DNA of 6,622 bases, taken from contig JAIRLF010000361.1 in assembly GCA_031259655.1 (NCBI GenBank), positions 1-6,622 on the forward strand, read 5' to 3'. The notes under the pieces were generated by a model. The model was not told the origin of the DNA and made no database searches. It was given only the letters and a program-made list of their open reading frames with translations. Within the stretch, counting starts at the first letter, position 1. Each line of letters opens with the position of its first letter. This document shows, piece by piece, positions 1 to 6,215 of the stretch. The DNA comes from Prevotellaceae bacterium. GTDB lineage: Bacteria > Bacteroidota > Bacteroidia > Bacteroidales > UBA932. The position numbers and the translations under genes were made by a program.

Positions 1-115
1 CATTTTTGCCGATAATCCTTTGGCATTACCGCAACTGTGGGTATTTATTGTTGCTCCTGTTATTGGCGCCGCTATTGCAGCGTATGTATATAAGGCTATA
101 GCCGGAAAACAGTAA
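1..115 (+). CDS. aqpZ: Aquaporin Z-like channel, C-terminal fragment (5' end outside window)
   Basis: Only the last 37 codons are present, read in the frame beginning at base 2 and ending with TAA at 113-115. The tail contains LPQLWVFIVAPVIGAAIAAYVYK. A Q-L-W-x-F-I/W-V-A-P-x-x-G-A pattern followed by a short basic end is typical of the last membrane helix of AqpZ-type water channels of the MIP family. The protein would be an inner-membrane channel for water, possibly with glycerol or other small neutral solutes. The two NPA loops that define the family lie outside the window, so the identification rests on the last helix alone. The gene converges on the symporter gene to its right. Another polytopic membrane protein ending in a similar helix is possible. 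Confidence 0.7.
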   Translation, partial: IFADNPLALPQLWVFIVAPVIGAAIAAYVYKAIAGKQ

Positions 116-195
116 AATCAGTCGCAGCGTTTTTTGTTTTTACAATCTTGTAATGGCGACAAGTATGCTTTTTAGCCGCAAAGTTGCATAAGGCG

Positions 196-237
196 CGCAA
201 AGTTTGTTGTGTCACTACTGTAACTTTGTGGTTTTTT
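196..237 (+). terminator. Candidate intrinsic terminator after the aquaporin gene
   Basis: An inverted repeat, CGCAAAGTT (196-204) and AACTTTGTG (222-230), can form a 9-bp stem with one G-U pair and a 17-nt loop. One G later comes TTTTTT (232-237), then AC and a second run of six T (240-245). The position, about 80 bp after the aquaporin stop on the same strand, fits. The stem is AU-rich and the loop long, so strength is uncertain. I saw no hairpin plus T-run for the opposing symporter transcript in this spacer. Confidence 0.4.
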
Positions 238-275
238 ACTTTTTTAACCGGTAGAGCAGGACGAAAAGCAGATAC

Positions 276-1544
276 TTACGCCTTATCGACGATAGCCGCA
301 GTCACGGTGTCGCCGGTAACATTGACCGCTGTTCGAAGCATGTCTAACGGGCGGTCGATTCCTATTATCAAAGCCAGACCTTCGGCGGGGATTCCTACCG
401 AAGTTAATACCATTGTCAAAATCACAAAACTGCCTCCGGGTATTCCGGGAGTGCCAATAGAAGAAAGTACCGTCAGCGTGACAATAAACAACAACTGCAT
501 GACGCTTAAATCAATACCTAATACCTGCGCTATAAAGACAACTGCTATAGCTTGATAACAACTTGTTCCGTCCATATTGATTGTCACGCCAACGGGCAAA
601 ACAAACGAAGCTGTTTCCTGCGATATTCCCAGTTTTTTTTCGACGACATCCATAGTAACGGGTAAAGTCGCCGCGCTACTGCTTGTCGTAAATGCAAATA
701 ATTGAGCGGGATAAATGCTTTTCAGGAACTTTCGAGGCTTGATTTTTGTAAAAATACGAATCAGCAATGGATAGAAGCCAAAAATTAGCATCAACAACGA
801 GACGATTACCGTCAAAGCATAAACTCCCAAGGCTGAAAAAATACTAATATCGCCCTCAAAATCAGTGATAAGCCCCGCCATTAAAGCCGCTACTCCATAA
901 GGCGCGAGATAGATAATGTAATCGACCATGCGGAGAATGATGTCGTTAAGTCCGTCGAACAAAACAACAACGGGCTTGATTTTTGCGGGATTGATGCTTA
1001 GCGCTGCAAGTCCGAAAAACAGGGCGAAAAATATCACCTGCAACATTCGCGAATTGTCGCCGGCGGCGCTGAATATGTTGTTCGGGATAATATCATTCAG
1101 GAAAGACAGTGGTCCCAATTCTTCCTTTTCTTCGGCAATGTGTTTTTTTTCTTCGGCAAACGACTGATATTCTTCCTGAATATGGGCGAATTGAGTCTTA
1201 TCGACCAATTCTCCCGGCTCGACAAGCAATCCCATTGACAGTCCCAGCAAAACCGCTACAACAGTAGTGGACAGATATATGACGATAGTTCGTCCTCCCA
1301 TTCGCGAAACAGCGCTGATGTTTTTCAATCCCGTTATACCTTTGATGAGCGATATGAAAACCAGCGGAATAGCGATAAGTTGCAATAACCGTATAAAAAC
1401 CTGTCCCCATGGATAAATCCAGTCCCGAATAAATTGCGCGCCATTCGATTGTAGCGCGACAATTCCAATGACGACGCCGACAATCATACCGGCAAGTATC
1501 TGTACATAAAGAGGAATCCTTTTTCGTTTGCTTTTTTTTGACAT
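276..1544 (-). CDS. gltP: Dicarboxylate/amino acid:cation symporter (DAACS, GltP/GltPh family)
   Basis: Inner-membrane secondary transporter of the glutamate/aspartate transporter fold, expected to import acidic amino acids or C4-dicarboxylates with Na+ or H+. With the chosen start it is 422 residues, normal for the family. Visible hallmarks are the serine-rich tip of hairpin 1 (TTSSSAATLP, about 286-295), the NMDGT motif of helix 7 (323-327), hairpin 2 (SSIGTPGIPGG, 361-371) and helix 8 with D397, D401, R404, N408 and D412. These match GltPh D390, D394, R397, N401 and D405. The conserved arginine binds the side-chain carboxylate, so an acidic substrate is favoured over a neutral one. A charged Glu/Lys-rich loop (about 120-145) lies between early helices; as I recall, Bacteroidetes homologues have a similar loop. 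The start at 1544 (MSKKSKRKRIP) is preferred because the upstream ATG at 1589 would overlap the preceding gene. It follows that gene by 13 bp and is probably last in the operon. The exact substrate cannot be read from the sequence. Confidence 0.92.
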   Translation of the reverse strand: MSKKSKRKRIPLYVQILAGMIVGVVIGIVALQSNGAQFIRDWIYPWGQVFIRLLQLIAIPLVFISLIKGITGLKNISAVSRMGGRTIVIYLSTTVVAVLLGLSMGLLVEPGELVDKTQFAHIQEEYQSFAEEKKHIAEEKEELGPLSFLNDIIPNNIFSAAGDNSRMLQVIFFALFFGLAALSINPAKIKPVVVLFDGLNDIILRMVDYIIYLAPYGVAALMAGLITDFEGDISIFSALGVYALTVIVSLLMLIFGFYPLLIRIFTKIKPRKFLKSIYPAQLFAFTTSSSAATLPVTMDVVEKKLGISQETASFVLPVGVTINMDGTSCYQAIAVVFIAQVLGIDLSVMQLLFIVTLTVLSSIGTPGIPGGSFVILTMVLTSVGIPAEGLALIIGIDRPLDMLRTAVNVTGDTVTAAIVDKA

Positions 1545-1557
1545 ATTATGACAGAGT

Positions 1558-2451
1558 TTAAATAATTGCAGCTGTAATAAATGAAACAATAGCCATCACA
1601 GTGATTGTCAATATATACGACGGATTTCTCTGTAACCGGTTTCTTGCTCTGAAACTTTCGAAAAATCCCGTAATGACCGGAACAAGTACAATGAGAACAA
1701 CAAATAGCGGCATATAAATTGCCGTATGCAGGTTCCCCGGTAAAACGCAAAGCGCCGTAAGCGCCGAATATACAGCGGCTTTAATGTAGGTAGTTACATG
1801 AATCAAAGCCAAATCGAATCCGCTGTAATCCAGAATCATTACTTCGTGTATCATTGTCAATTCCAAATGTGTACGAGGGTCGTCCACAGGCAAGCGACCT
1901 GTTTCGACCAGCAACATAAGAAAGAAAGCAAAAGCGGCAAGCAATTCGGGAATAACGGCATTCAAATTTGTCATGTCGAAAAAACCGAATATTCCTGCGA
2001 AAGAGTTGTGACCGGTCAACATAGCGAATGTCCCTGCGAGCACAAAAAAAGCCGGTTCTGCCAGCATCCCGTACAAAGCTTCTCTCGACGCTCCCATGCC
2101 CTCGAACGAAGATGCCGTGTCCAATGCTCCCAATATCATAGCAAACCGACTAACAGCCAATAAGTAAGCAAACAGAATGAAATCGCCGGAAAAAGAGATA
2201 AAGCTCCCTAATTTCCCGAAAGGCGTCATCATCATTGCTATCAATACGGCAGCAAAACTCACTGTGGGAGCAAGTTGGAATATTTTACCCGAATCCTGGC
2301 TTATCACTTCGCCTTTACGAAACAGTAAAATTACATTATATACCGGCTGCAGGATTTTCGGACCTTTCCGCCCGCTGAGAAGACTGCGTGTCCGTCCCAA
2401 AATACCGTGAAATACAGCGGCAAAAGCAAGTATAAACAGTACAGATAGCAT
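1558..2451 (-). CDS. hyfC: HyfC/HycD-like membrane subunit of group 4 hydrogenase / formate hydrogenlyase (NuoH family)
   Basis: A 297-residue polytopic membrane protein of the respiratory complex I subunit 1 family. E. coli HycD and HyfC are slightly longer. Family motifs are GRKGPKILQPVYNVILLFRKGEV (27-49), ALDTASSFEGMGASRE (109-124) followed by AEP (131-133), and LVETGRLPVDDPRTHLELTMIHE (181-203). The last carries the acidic residues that, in NuoH-type subunits, line the channel coupling the peripheral redox arm to the ion-pumping membrane arm. The rest is mostly hydrophobic helices with a basic loop near 267-275. The form is closer to hydrogenase/formate hydrogenlyase subunit 4 than to true NuoH. 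It would sit in the inner membrane and anchor the [NiFe]-type or NuoD/NuoB-like subunits. None of those partners is in this window: serS lies 11 bp upstream and the symporter 13 bp downstream. No truncation or frameshift is visible. The family is clear; which complex it belongs to is not, and the gene symbol is by family resemblance only. Confidence 0.85.
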   Translation of the reverse strand: MLSVLFILAFAAVFHGILGRTRSLLSGRKGPKILQPVYNVILLFRKGEVISQDSGKIFQLAPTVSFAAVLIAMMMTPFGKLGSFISFSGDFILFAYLLAVSRFAMILGALDTASSFEGMGASREALYGMLAEPAFFVLAGTFAMLTGHNSFAGIFGFFDMTNLNAVIPELLAAFAFFLMLLVETGRLPVDDPRTHLELTMIHEVMILDYSGFDLALIHVTTYIKAAVYSALTALCVLPGNLHTAIYMPLFVVLIVLVPVITGFFESFRARNRLQRNPSYILTITVMAIVSFITAAII

Positions 2452-2462
2452 AAAAGTGTTGA

Positions 2463-3752
2463 TTATGAAATAATATCGAAGCCTGTGTATGGCACGAGAG
2501 CGTCCGGTATGATTATTCCTTTGTCTGTCTGATTGTTTTCGAGTAATGCAGCTACAATTCGCGGAAGAGCAAGCGAACTTCCGTTCAAAGTATGCAGGAG
2601 TTCGGTTTTCTTTTGCTGTGTTTTATATCTAAGTTTCAACCTGTTTGACTGAAACGATTCGAAATTGGATACGGAACTTACTTCGAGCCAGCGTTCTTGA
2701 GCTGTCGAATAAACCTCAAAATCATACGTCAAAGCCGAATGGAAACTGATGTCGCCGCCGCACAAGCGCAAAATCCTGTATGGCAATCCTAACTTTTTGA
2801 CGAGTTCTTCGACATGGGCAACCATTTCGTCCAGAGCTGCGTACGAAAGTTCCGGCTTGGTAATTTGCACGATTTCGACCTTGTCGAACTGATGCAAACG
2901 ATTGAGGCCTCTCACATCTTTTCCGTACGAACCCGCTTCGCGTCTGAAACAGGGAGTATATGCCGTCAATTTGATAGGGAGCTCATTTTCAGCAACTATC
3001 ACGTTTCTGTATAGATTCGTTACCGGCACTTCAGCCGTCGGAATCAGGTAAAAATCATCGTCGGTTACGTGATACATCTGCCCTTCTTTATCAGGCAATT
3101 GACCTGTTCCGAAACCTGAATCCGCATTTATAAGCAATGGTGGCTGCACTTCGAGATAACCTTTTTCGGTATTGTGGTCGAGAAACAGCGAAATCAGTGC
3201 GCGTTGCAATTTTGCGCCTTTGCCTGTGTAAACGGGAAAACCGGCGCCTGTAAGTTTGTTACCTGCCTCGAAATCAATAAGTCCATATTTTGTTGCAAGT
3301 TCCCAGTGAGGCAGTTGAGTCGCTTCGGGAATCGTTCCCGATTCTTTCACAATCTCGTTATGTTCAGCCGATTTGCCGGCGGAAACCGATTCGTGCGGAA
3401 GATTGGGCAATAAAACGAGTTTATCGTGCAACTGTTTTTCCAATTGAGCTACTTCTGTTTCGAGCGCCGCCGACAGGGTTTTGAATTTTGCCGATTCTTC
3501 AGCCGCGTTTTGTTTAACAATCTCGGCTTCTTCGTGTTTACCTTCCTTTTTCAAAGCGCCGATACGAACGCCGGCGTCTTTAGCCACGCGATTTTGCTCG
3601 GCAAAAAGAGTTTCGAGTTCTGCCTGTTTTTTTCTGCGTGTTCCTTCTGTTTCGATGATTTCATCTACGATAGCTTCGGCATCGAACCCTTTCACTTTCA
3701 AACGGGAAACGATAGATTCCCTGTTGTTTTCTATTGTCTTGACTGTAAGCAT
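2463..3752 (-). CDS. serS: Seryl-tRNA synthetase
   Basis: Cytoplasmic class II aminoacyl-tRNA synthetase that activates serine with ATP and charges tRNA-Ser (and tRNA-Sec where present). Its 429 residues are the usual length. Residues about 1-110 form the N-terminal long antiparallel coiled-coil arm that grips the tRNA variable arm, visible as Lys/Glu/Ala-rich helices. The catalytic domain follows, with motif 1 (GYLEVQPPLL, 198-207), the serine-binding TAE loop (239-241), motif 2 (CFRREAGSYGKDVRGLNRLHQFDKVE, 268-293) and motif 3 (LNGSSLALPRIVAALLENNQ, 389-408) with its ATP-binding arginine R398. All expected catalytic residues are intact. The start at 3752 gives a standard N-terminus (MLTVKTIENN) and lies 13 bp after the purA stop. 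No Shine-Dalgarno is visible, so it is probably expressed from the purA promoter. Confidence 0.97.
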   Translation of the reverse strand: MLTVKTIENNRESIVSRLKVKGFDAEAIVDEIIETEGTRRKKQAELETLFAEQNRVAKDAGVRIGALKKEGKHEEAEIVKQNAAEESAKFKTLSAALETEVAQLEKQLHDKLVLLPNLPHESVSAGKSAEHNEIVKESGTIPEATQLPHWELATKYGLIDFEAGNKLTGAGFPVYTGKGAKLQRALISLFLDHNTEKGYLEVQPPLLINADSGFGTGQLPDKEGQMYHVTDDDFYLIPTAEVPVTNLYRNVIVAENELPIKLTAYTPCFRREAGSYGKDVRGLNRLHQFDKVEIVQITKPELSYAALDEMVAHVEELVKKLGLPYRILRLCGGDISFHSALTYDFEVYSTAQERWLEVSSVSNFESFQSNRLKLRYKTQQKKTELLHTLNGSSLALPRIVAALLENNQTDKGIIIPDALVPYTGFDIIS

Positions 3753-3765
3753 AAATTCCGTTTTT

Positions 3766-5025
3766 TTAGCGTATTATTGTTTCATCTCTGTTTGGTCCCA
3801 CGGATACGATTTTTACCGGTACGCCCGTTTCCGTTTCGATAAACCGGATATATTCCTGAAGTTCAGCAGGGAGAGCCTCGTAAGAACGAATTGCGGCGAT
3901 AGACGTTTTCCATCCTTTAAATTCCTTATACACAGGCTTTATAGAATCGTTTAGCTCGTATGGAAATTCTTCTGTCTGTTTTCCATCGATTTCGTATGCC
4001 ACGGCGACTTTCACGGTATCGAAAGTATCCATCACATCTGCCTTTGTCATAATCAGTTGAGTTACGCCGTCGAGCATTGCGGCATATTTCAGCGCTACGA
4101 GGTCGAGCCAGCCGGTACGTCGCGGACGTCCTGTTGTTGCGCCATATTCGTGACCGAGATTGCGCAGTGTTTCGCCCGTTTCGTTGATTTGCTCAGTCGG
4201 AAAAGGTCCGCTTCCCACACGTGTACAATATGCTTTGAAGATACCGAAGACTTCTCCAATCGACTGTGGCGCAAGTCCTAAACCCGTACAGGCTCCGGCA
4301 CATACGGTATTCGACGAAGTAACGTATGGATATGTCCCGAAATCAATATCCAAAAGTGTTCCCTGAGCGCCTTCCGCCAGGACTTTTTTGTTGTTTTTCA
4401 AGGCATTATTCAACACATATTCGCTGTCGACGAAAGTGAAACGTTTCAGGTTTTCGACGCCTGCAAAAAAGTCTGTTTCATCAATTTGATACTCGTAATC
4501 AAACTGTTTCAGAAATTCCACGTGTTTATTTTTGAGCGCTTCGTATCGTTCCTGAAAATCGGGTTCCAATATTTCGCCCACGCGCAAACCGTTTCTGCTT
4601 GTTTTGTCGGTGTATGTGGGACCTATACCTTTTAATGTCGAACCGATTTTGGTTTTGCCTTTTGAGGCTTCCGATGCGGCGTCGATAATTCGGTGCGTGG
4701 GAATTATCAAATGAGCCTTTCGCGAAATCAACAGTTGCCGGGTAAGTTCAACTCCAAGTTTCGAAATCTTTTCGCATTCTTTCTGAAAGATTGCAGGGTC
4801 GATAACAAGACCGTTTCCGATGACGTTTGTAATGCTTTTGTGAAAAATCCCCGAAGGAACCGTATGTAACACTATTTCGACGTCATCAAATTTCAGCGAG
4901 TGTCCCGCATTCGGACCTCCCTGAAAACGAGCTACAATGTCGTATCCCGAAGTCAAAACGTCAACAACTTTTCCTTTTCCTTCATCGCCCCATTGCAAGC
5001 CTAACAATACATCTGTTTTCATCAT
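3766..5025 (-). CDS. purA: Adenylosuccinate synthetase
   Basis: Cytoplasmic enzyme of the AMP branch of purine synthesis: IMP + aspartate + GTP gives adenylosuccinate + GDP + Pi. At 419 residues it is close to the family norm. Signatures are the N-terminal P-loop QWGDEGKGK (11-19) with catalytic D14, the general acid His in GHS (H42), KGIGPTYTDK (132-141), the IMP-binding stretch EGAQGTLLDIDFGTYPYVTSSNT (218-240), TTGRPRRTGWLD (297-308), the guanine-specificity motif TKAD (327-330) and the C-terminal SVGPNRDETI (408-417). The protein begins Met-Met, so the start could equally be 5022. The leader is very short and lacks a Shine-Dalgarno, in keeping with the promoter at 5048-5078. It is first of the four leftward genes. 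The downstream symporter could in principle supply aspartate, but that link is speculative. Confidence 0.97.
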   Translation of the reverse strand: MMKTDVLLGLQWGDEGKGKVVDVLTSGYDIVARFQGGPNAGHSLKFDDVEIVLHTVPSGIFHKSITNVIGNGLVIDPAIFQKECEKISKLGVELTRQLLISRKAHLIIPTHRIIDAASEASKGKTKIGSTLKGIGPTYTDKTSRNGLRVGEILEPDFQERYEALKNKHVEFLKQFDYEYQIDETDFFAGVENLKRFTFVDSEYVLNNALKNNKKVLAEGAQGTLLDIDFGTYPYVTSSNTVCAGACTGLGLAPQSIGEVFGIFKAYCTRVGSGPFPTEQINETGETLRNLGHEYGATTGRPRRTGWLDLVALKYAAMLDGVTQLIMTKADVMDTFDTVKVAVAYEIDGKQTEEFPYELNDSIKPVYKEFKGWKTSIAAIRSYEALPAELQEYIRFIETETGVPVKIVSVGPNRDETIIR

Positions 5026-5047
5026 TTATTTAATCAAAAAATTCGCC

Positions 5048-5078
5048 CAAAAGTACAAAAAAACAGGAACAGAGCAAT
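5048..5078 (-). promoter_or_regulatory. Bacteroidetes-type promoter for the purA operon
   Basis: On the minus strand TACTTTTG (5055-5048) is an exact match to the Bacteroidetes -7 consensus TAnnTTTG. ATTG (5078-5075) lies 19 bp upstream and resembles the -33 TTTG element. Transcription would begin roughly 15-20 bp before the purA ATG, giving a very short leader. Assignment is by motif and spacing only. Confidence 0.65.
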
Positions 5079-5132
5079 AAATTTTTTCGGTTTTTCGCTC
5101 AAACAGGCTGCTAATTGTGTTAAAATGAGCGA

Positions 5133-5149
5133 TGAAATTTTTTATTTCA
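5133..5149. repeat. Short perfect inverted repeat between the divergent promoters
   Basis: TGAAAT (5133-5138), a TTTTT spacer and ATTTCA (5144-5149) form a perfect 6-bp-arm inverted repeat midway between the purA and infC promoters. It could be a protein-binding site or simply AT-rich chance symmetry. The rest of the 5026-5293 intergenic stretch is AT-rich, with several long A and T runs and no gene that I can support. Confidence 0.25.
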
Positions 5150-5237
5150 CGATATATTTATGCGCTGATAATATGCCTTTTTTGTTGAAAAAAACATATT
5201 TTTTTTTCGTTTAAGTGAATTATTAAAAAAAACTTCT

Positions 5238-5245
5238 TACCTTTG
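5238..5245 (+). promoter_or_regulatory. Bacteroidetes-type -7 element for infC-rpmI-rplT
   Basis: TACCTTTG is an exact TAnnTTTG match, 48 bp before the proposed infC start. A clear TTTG -33 element is missing at the expected distance: the sequence around 5211-5220 is TTAAGTGAAT, and a T-rich tract lies just before it. Transcription would start near 5250-5255, leaving a leader of about 40 nt. The -7 match is good; the promoter as a whole is an inference. Confidence 0.6.
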
Positions 5246-5277
5246 CGCCTCGATAATTGTTGTTAAACTATATAAAA

Positions 5278-5285
5278 AAAGGAGG
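5278..5285 (+). promoter_or_regulatory. Strong Shine-Dalgarno that points to an AUA start for infC
   Basis: AAAGGAGG is fully complementary to the usual 16S rRNA 3' end (CCUCCUUU). It ends 8 nt before ATA at 5294, an ideal distance. No ATG, GTG or TTG lies within the usable distance downstream; the first ATG in frame is 50 nt away at 5336. The other genes in the window lack such a site, apart from a weak AAAGG before rpmI, as expected for Bacteroidetes, so this one stands out. Confidence 0.7.
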
Positions 5286-5293
5286 ACGGAGTT

Positions 5294-5878
5294 ATAGCAG
5301 CGCCTTTTAGGAGACCCGGTGGAGCAAGAAGAAATATGTATCGACCGAGTGAAAAGAAAAATGAGGACTTAGTGAGGATAAACGGTGAAATCACCGCAAA
5401 AGAAGTCCGAGTGATAGGAGAAAATATCGAAAAACCCGGAATATATCCGGTCGCTGTAGCTTTGAGTATGGCTGAAGTTCTAAATATGGATTTGGTTGAA
5501 ATATCGCCAAATGCTGAGCCGCCTGTTTGCCGTATTGTTGATTATCAGAAATATCAGTATCAACAGAAAAAACGGTTGAAAGAACTTAAAGATAAGTCCA
5601 TCAAAACGGAACTTAAAGAAATACGGTTTGGTCCGAATACGGATGAGCATGATTATCAGTTTAAACTGAAACATGCGCGTAACTTCCTCGAAGCTGGAGA
5701 CAAGGTCAAAGCCTTTGTCTTTTTCAAAGGTCGTTCCATTCTGTTTTCGCAACAGGGCGAAATTCTGCTCCTGCGTTTGGCTAACGATTTGGAAGATGTG
5801 GCTAAAGTGGAATTTATGCCTAAATTAGAGGGTAAACGTATGACTATTATACTCGTACCTAAACCCAAAAAGAAATGA
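5294..5878 (+). CDS. infC: Translation initiation factor IF-3, probable AUA start
   Basis: Binds the 30S subunit, keeps it apart from 50S and checks the start codon and initiator tRNA. The N-domain runs from [15 protein letters not shown] (28-42 from the ATA start) through [27 protein letters not shown] (68-94). A Lys-rich linker follows, then the C-domain, with [43 protein letters not shown] and [17 protein letters not shown] at the end. Length is 194 residues from the ATA or 180 from the ATG at 5336. I chose the ATA because of the perfect Shine-Dalgarno 8 nt before it. The frame is open back to a stop at 5273-5275, and the added 14 residues ([13 protein letters not shown] after the initiator) form a Gly/Arg/Pro-rich tail plausible for an IF3. 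E. coli infC famously uses AUU and is repressed by IF3, which rejects such codons. The ATG at 5336, with GGAG 11 nt upstream, remains possible. It is first in the infC-rpmI-rplT operon. Product certain, start less so. Confidence 0.95.
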   Translation: MAAPFRRPGGARRNMYRPSEKKNEDLVRINGEITAKEVRVIGENIEKPGIYPVAVALSMAEVLNMDLVEISPNAEPPVCRIVDYQKYQYQQKKRLKELKDKSIKTELKEIRFGPNTDEHDYQFKLKHARNFLEAGDKVKAFVFFKGRSILFSQQGEILLLRLANDLEDVAKVEFMPKLEGKRMTIILVPKPKKK

Positions 5879-5918
5879 ATATCAGGATAAACAAATTAAT
5901 ATTTAAAGGTTAAAGAAG

Positions 5919-6113
5919 ATGCCAAAAATGAAGACAAATTCCGGTGCGAAAAAGCGCTTTGATGTTACCGGAACAGGAAAGATTAAGCGCAAACATGCCT
6001 ACAAAAGGCATATTTTGACAAAGAAAACAACAAAACAAAAACGTAATCTGACTTATTTCGGTGTCATTTCCGACGTCGATAAGGCTCGCGTTAAGAAGTT
6101 GTTAGTAATGTAA
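5919..6113 (+). CDS. rpmI: 50S ribosomal protein L35 (bL35)
   Basis: A 64-residue, strongly basic protein of the large ribosomal subunit. It begins [33 protein letters not shown], the standard L35 opening (K-T-x-S-G-A-K-K-R-F, T-G-x-G-K-x-K-R), and ends in a short acidic-then-basic segment, [14 protein letters not shown]. Full length with no damage. It lies 40 bp after infC with a weak AAAGG 9 nt before the ATG. Its place between infC and rplT is the classical order across bacteria. In E. coli its translation is coupled to that of rplT and repressed by L20. Confidence 0.96.
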   Translation: MPKMKTNSGAKKRFDVTGTGKIKRKHAYKRHILTKKTTKQKRNLTYFGVISDVDKARVKKLLVM

Positions 6114-6149
6114 AATTTAAAGTTTATAAGAGTTTTTTAGTTTTAACCC

Positions 6150-6197
6150 GGAAGCAGGGCATTAAAGAATCTCGGTAAAACGATATCGCCTGCTACC
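6150..6197 (+). promoter_or_regulatory. Possible structured RNA element before rplT (candidate L20 control site)
   Basis: The 102-bp rpmI-rplT spacer is long for this operon. AGCAGG (6153-6158) can pair with CCTGCT (6189-6194), and GGT (6174-6176) with ACC (6195-6197) immediately after. The two pairings cross, so together they would make a pseudoknot whose 3' strand CCTGCTACC is continuous. Alternatively GG (6150-6151) pairs with CC (6196-6197) across an A-A mismatch to lengthen the first stem. In E. coli L20 represses rpmI-rplT by binding a pseudoknot upstream of rpmI. Similarity of role here is inferred from position and pairing only. Confidence 0.35.
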
Positions 6198-6215
6198 AAA
6201 AAAATAAGTAAAATT

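Noticed and set aside
121..160. Nested inverted repeats GTCGC/GCGAC (121-125, 156-160) and TTACAA/TTGTAA (140-153) after the aquaporin stop.
   Set aside because: The inner arms have only a 2-nt loop, no T run follows directly and the outer stem encloses 30 nt; the hairpin at 196-230 is the better terminator candidate.
406..480. Charged Glu/Lys-rich loop of the symporter (encoded at about 1110-1190) as a possible new domain.
   Set aside because: As I recall, Bacteroidetes members of the DAACS family have a comparable charged loop here; the coordinates listed (406-480) cover instead the hairpin 2 coding region, checked and found ordinary for the family.
1545..1589. Upstream ATG at 1589 as the start of the symporter gene (adds 15 residues, MFHLLQLQLFKLCHN).
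   Set aside because: It would overlap the end of the hyfC-like gene by 32 bases, and the extra residues are not typical of the family; the Met at 1544 is followed by a basic stretch and then the first membrane helix.
3426..3954. Long plus-strand open frames opposite serS and purA, with similar ones opposite the symporter and hyfC-like genes.
   Set aside because: They are antisense shadows of genes whose products are unmistakable, are rich in Phe/Cys/Arg/Ser in unlikely orders and lack start signals.
5125..5214. A 29-codon plus-strand frame from the ATG at 5125 in the purA-infC intergenic region.
   Set aside because: No ribosome site, low-complexity Phe/Lys-rich end from poly-T/A tracts and no recognisable motif; it ends just before the infC promoter and is probably chance.
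5480..5868. Minus-strand open frames opposite infC.
   Set aside because: They are antisense to a well-conserved IF3 and show no family features.
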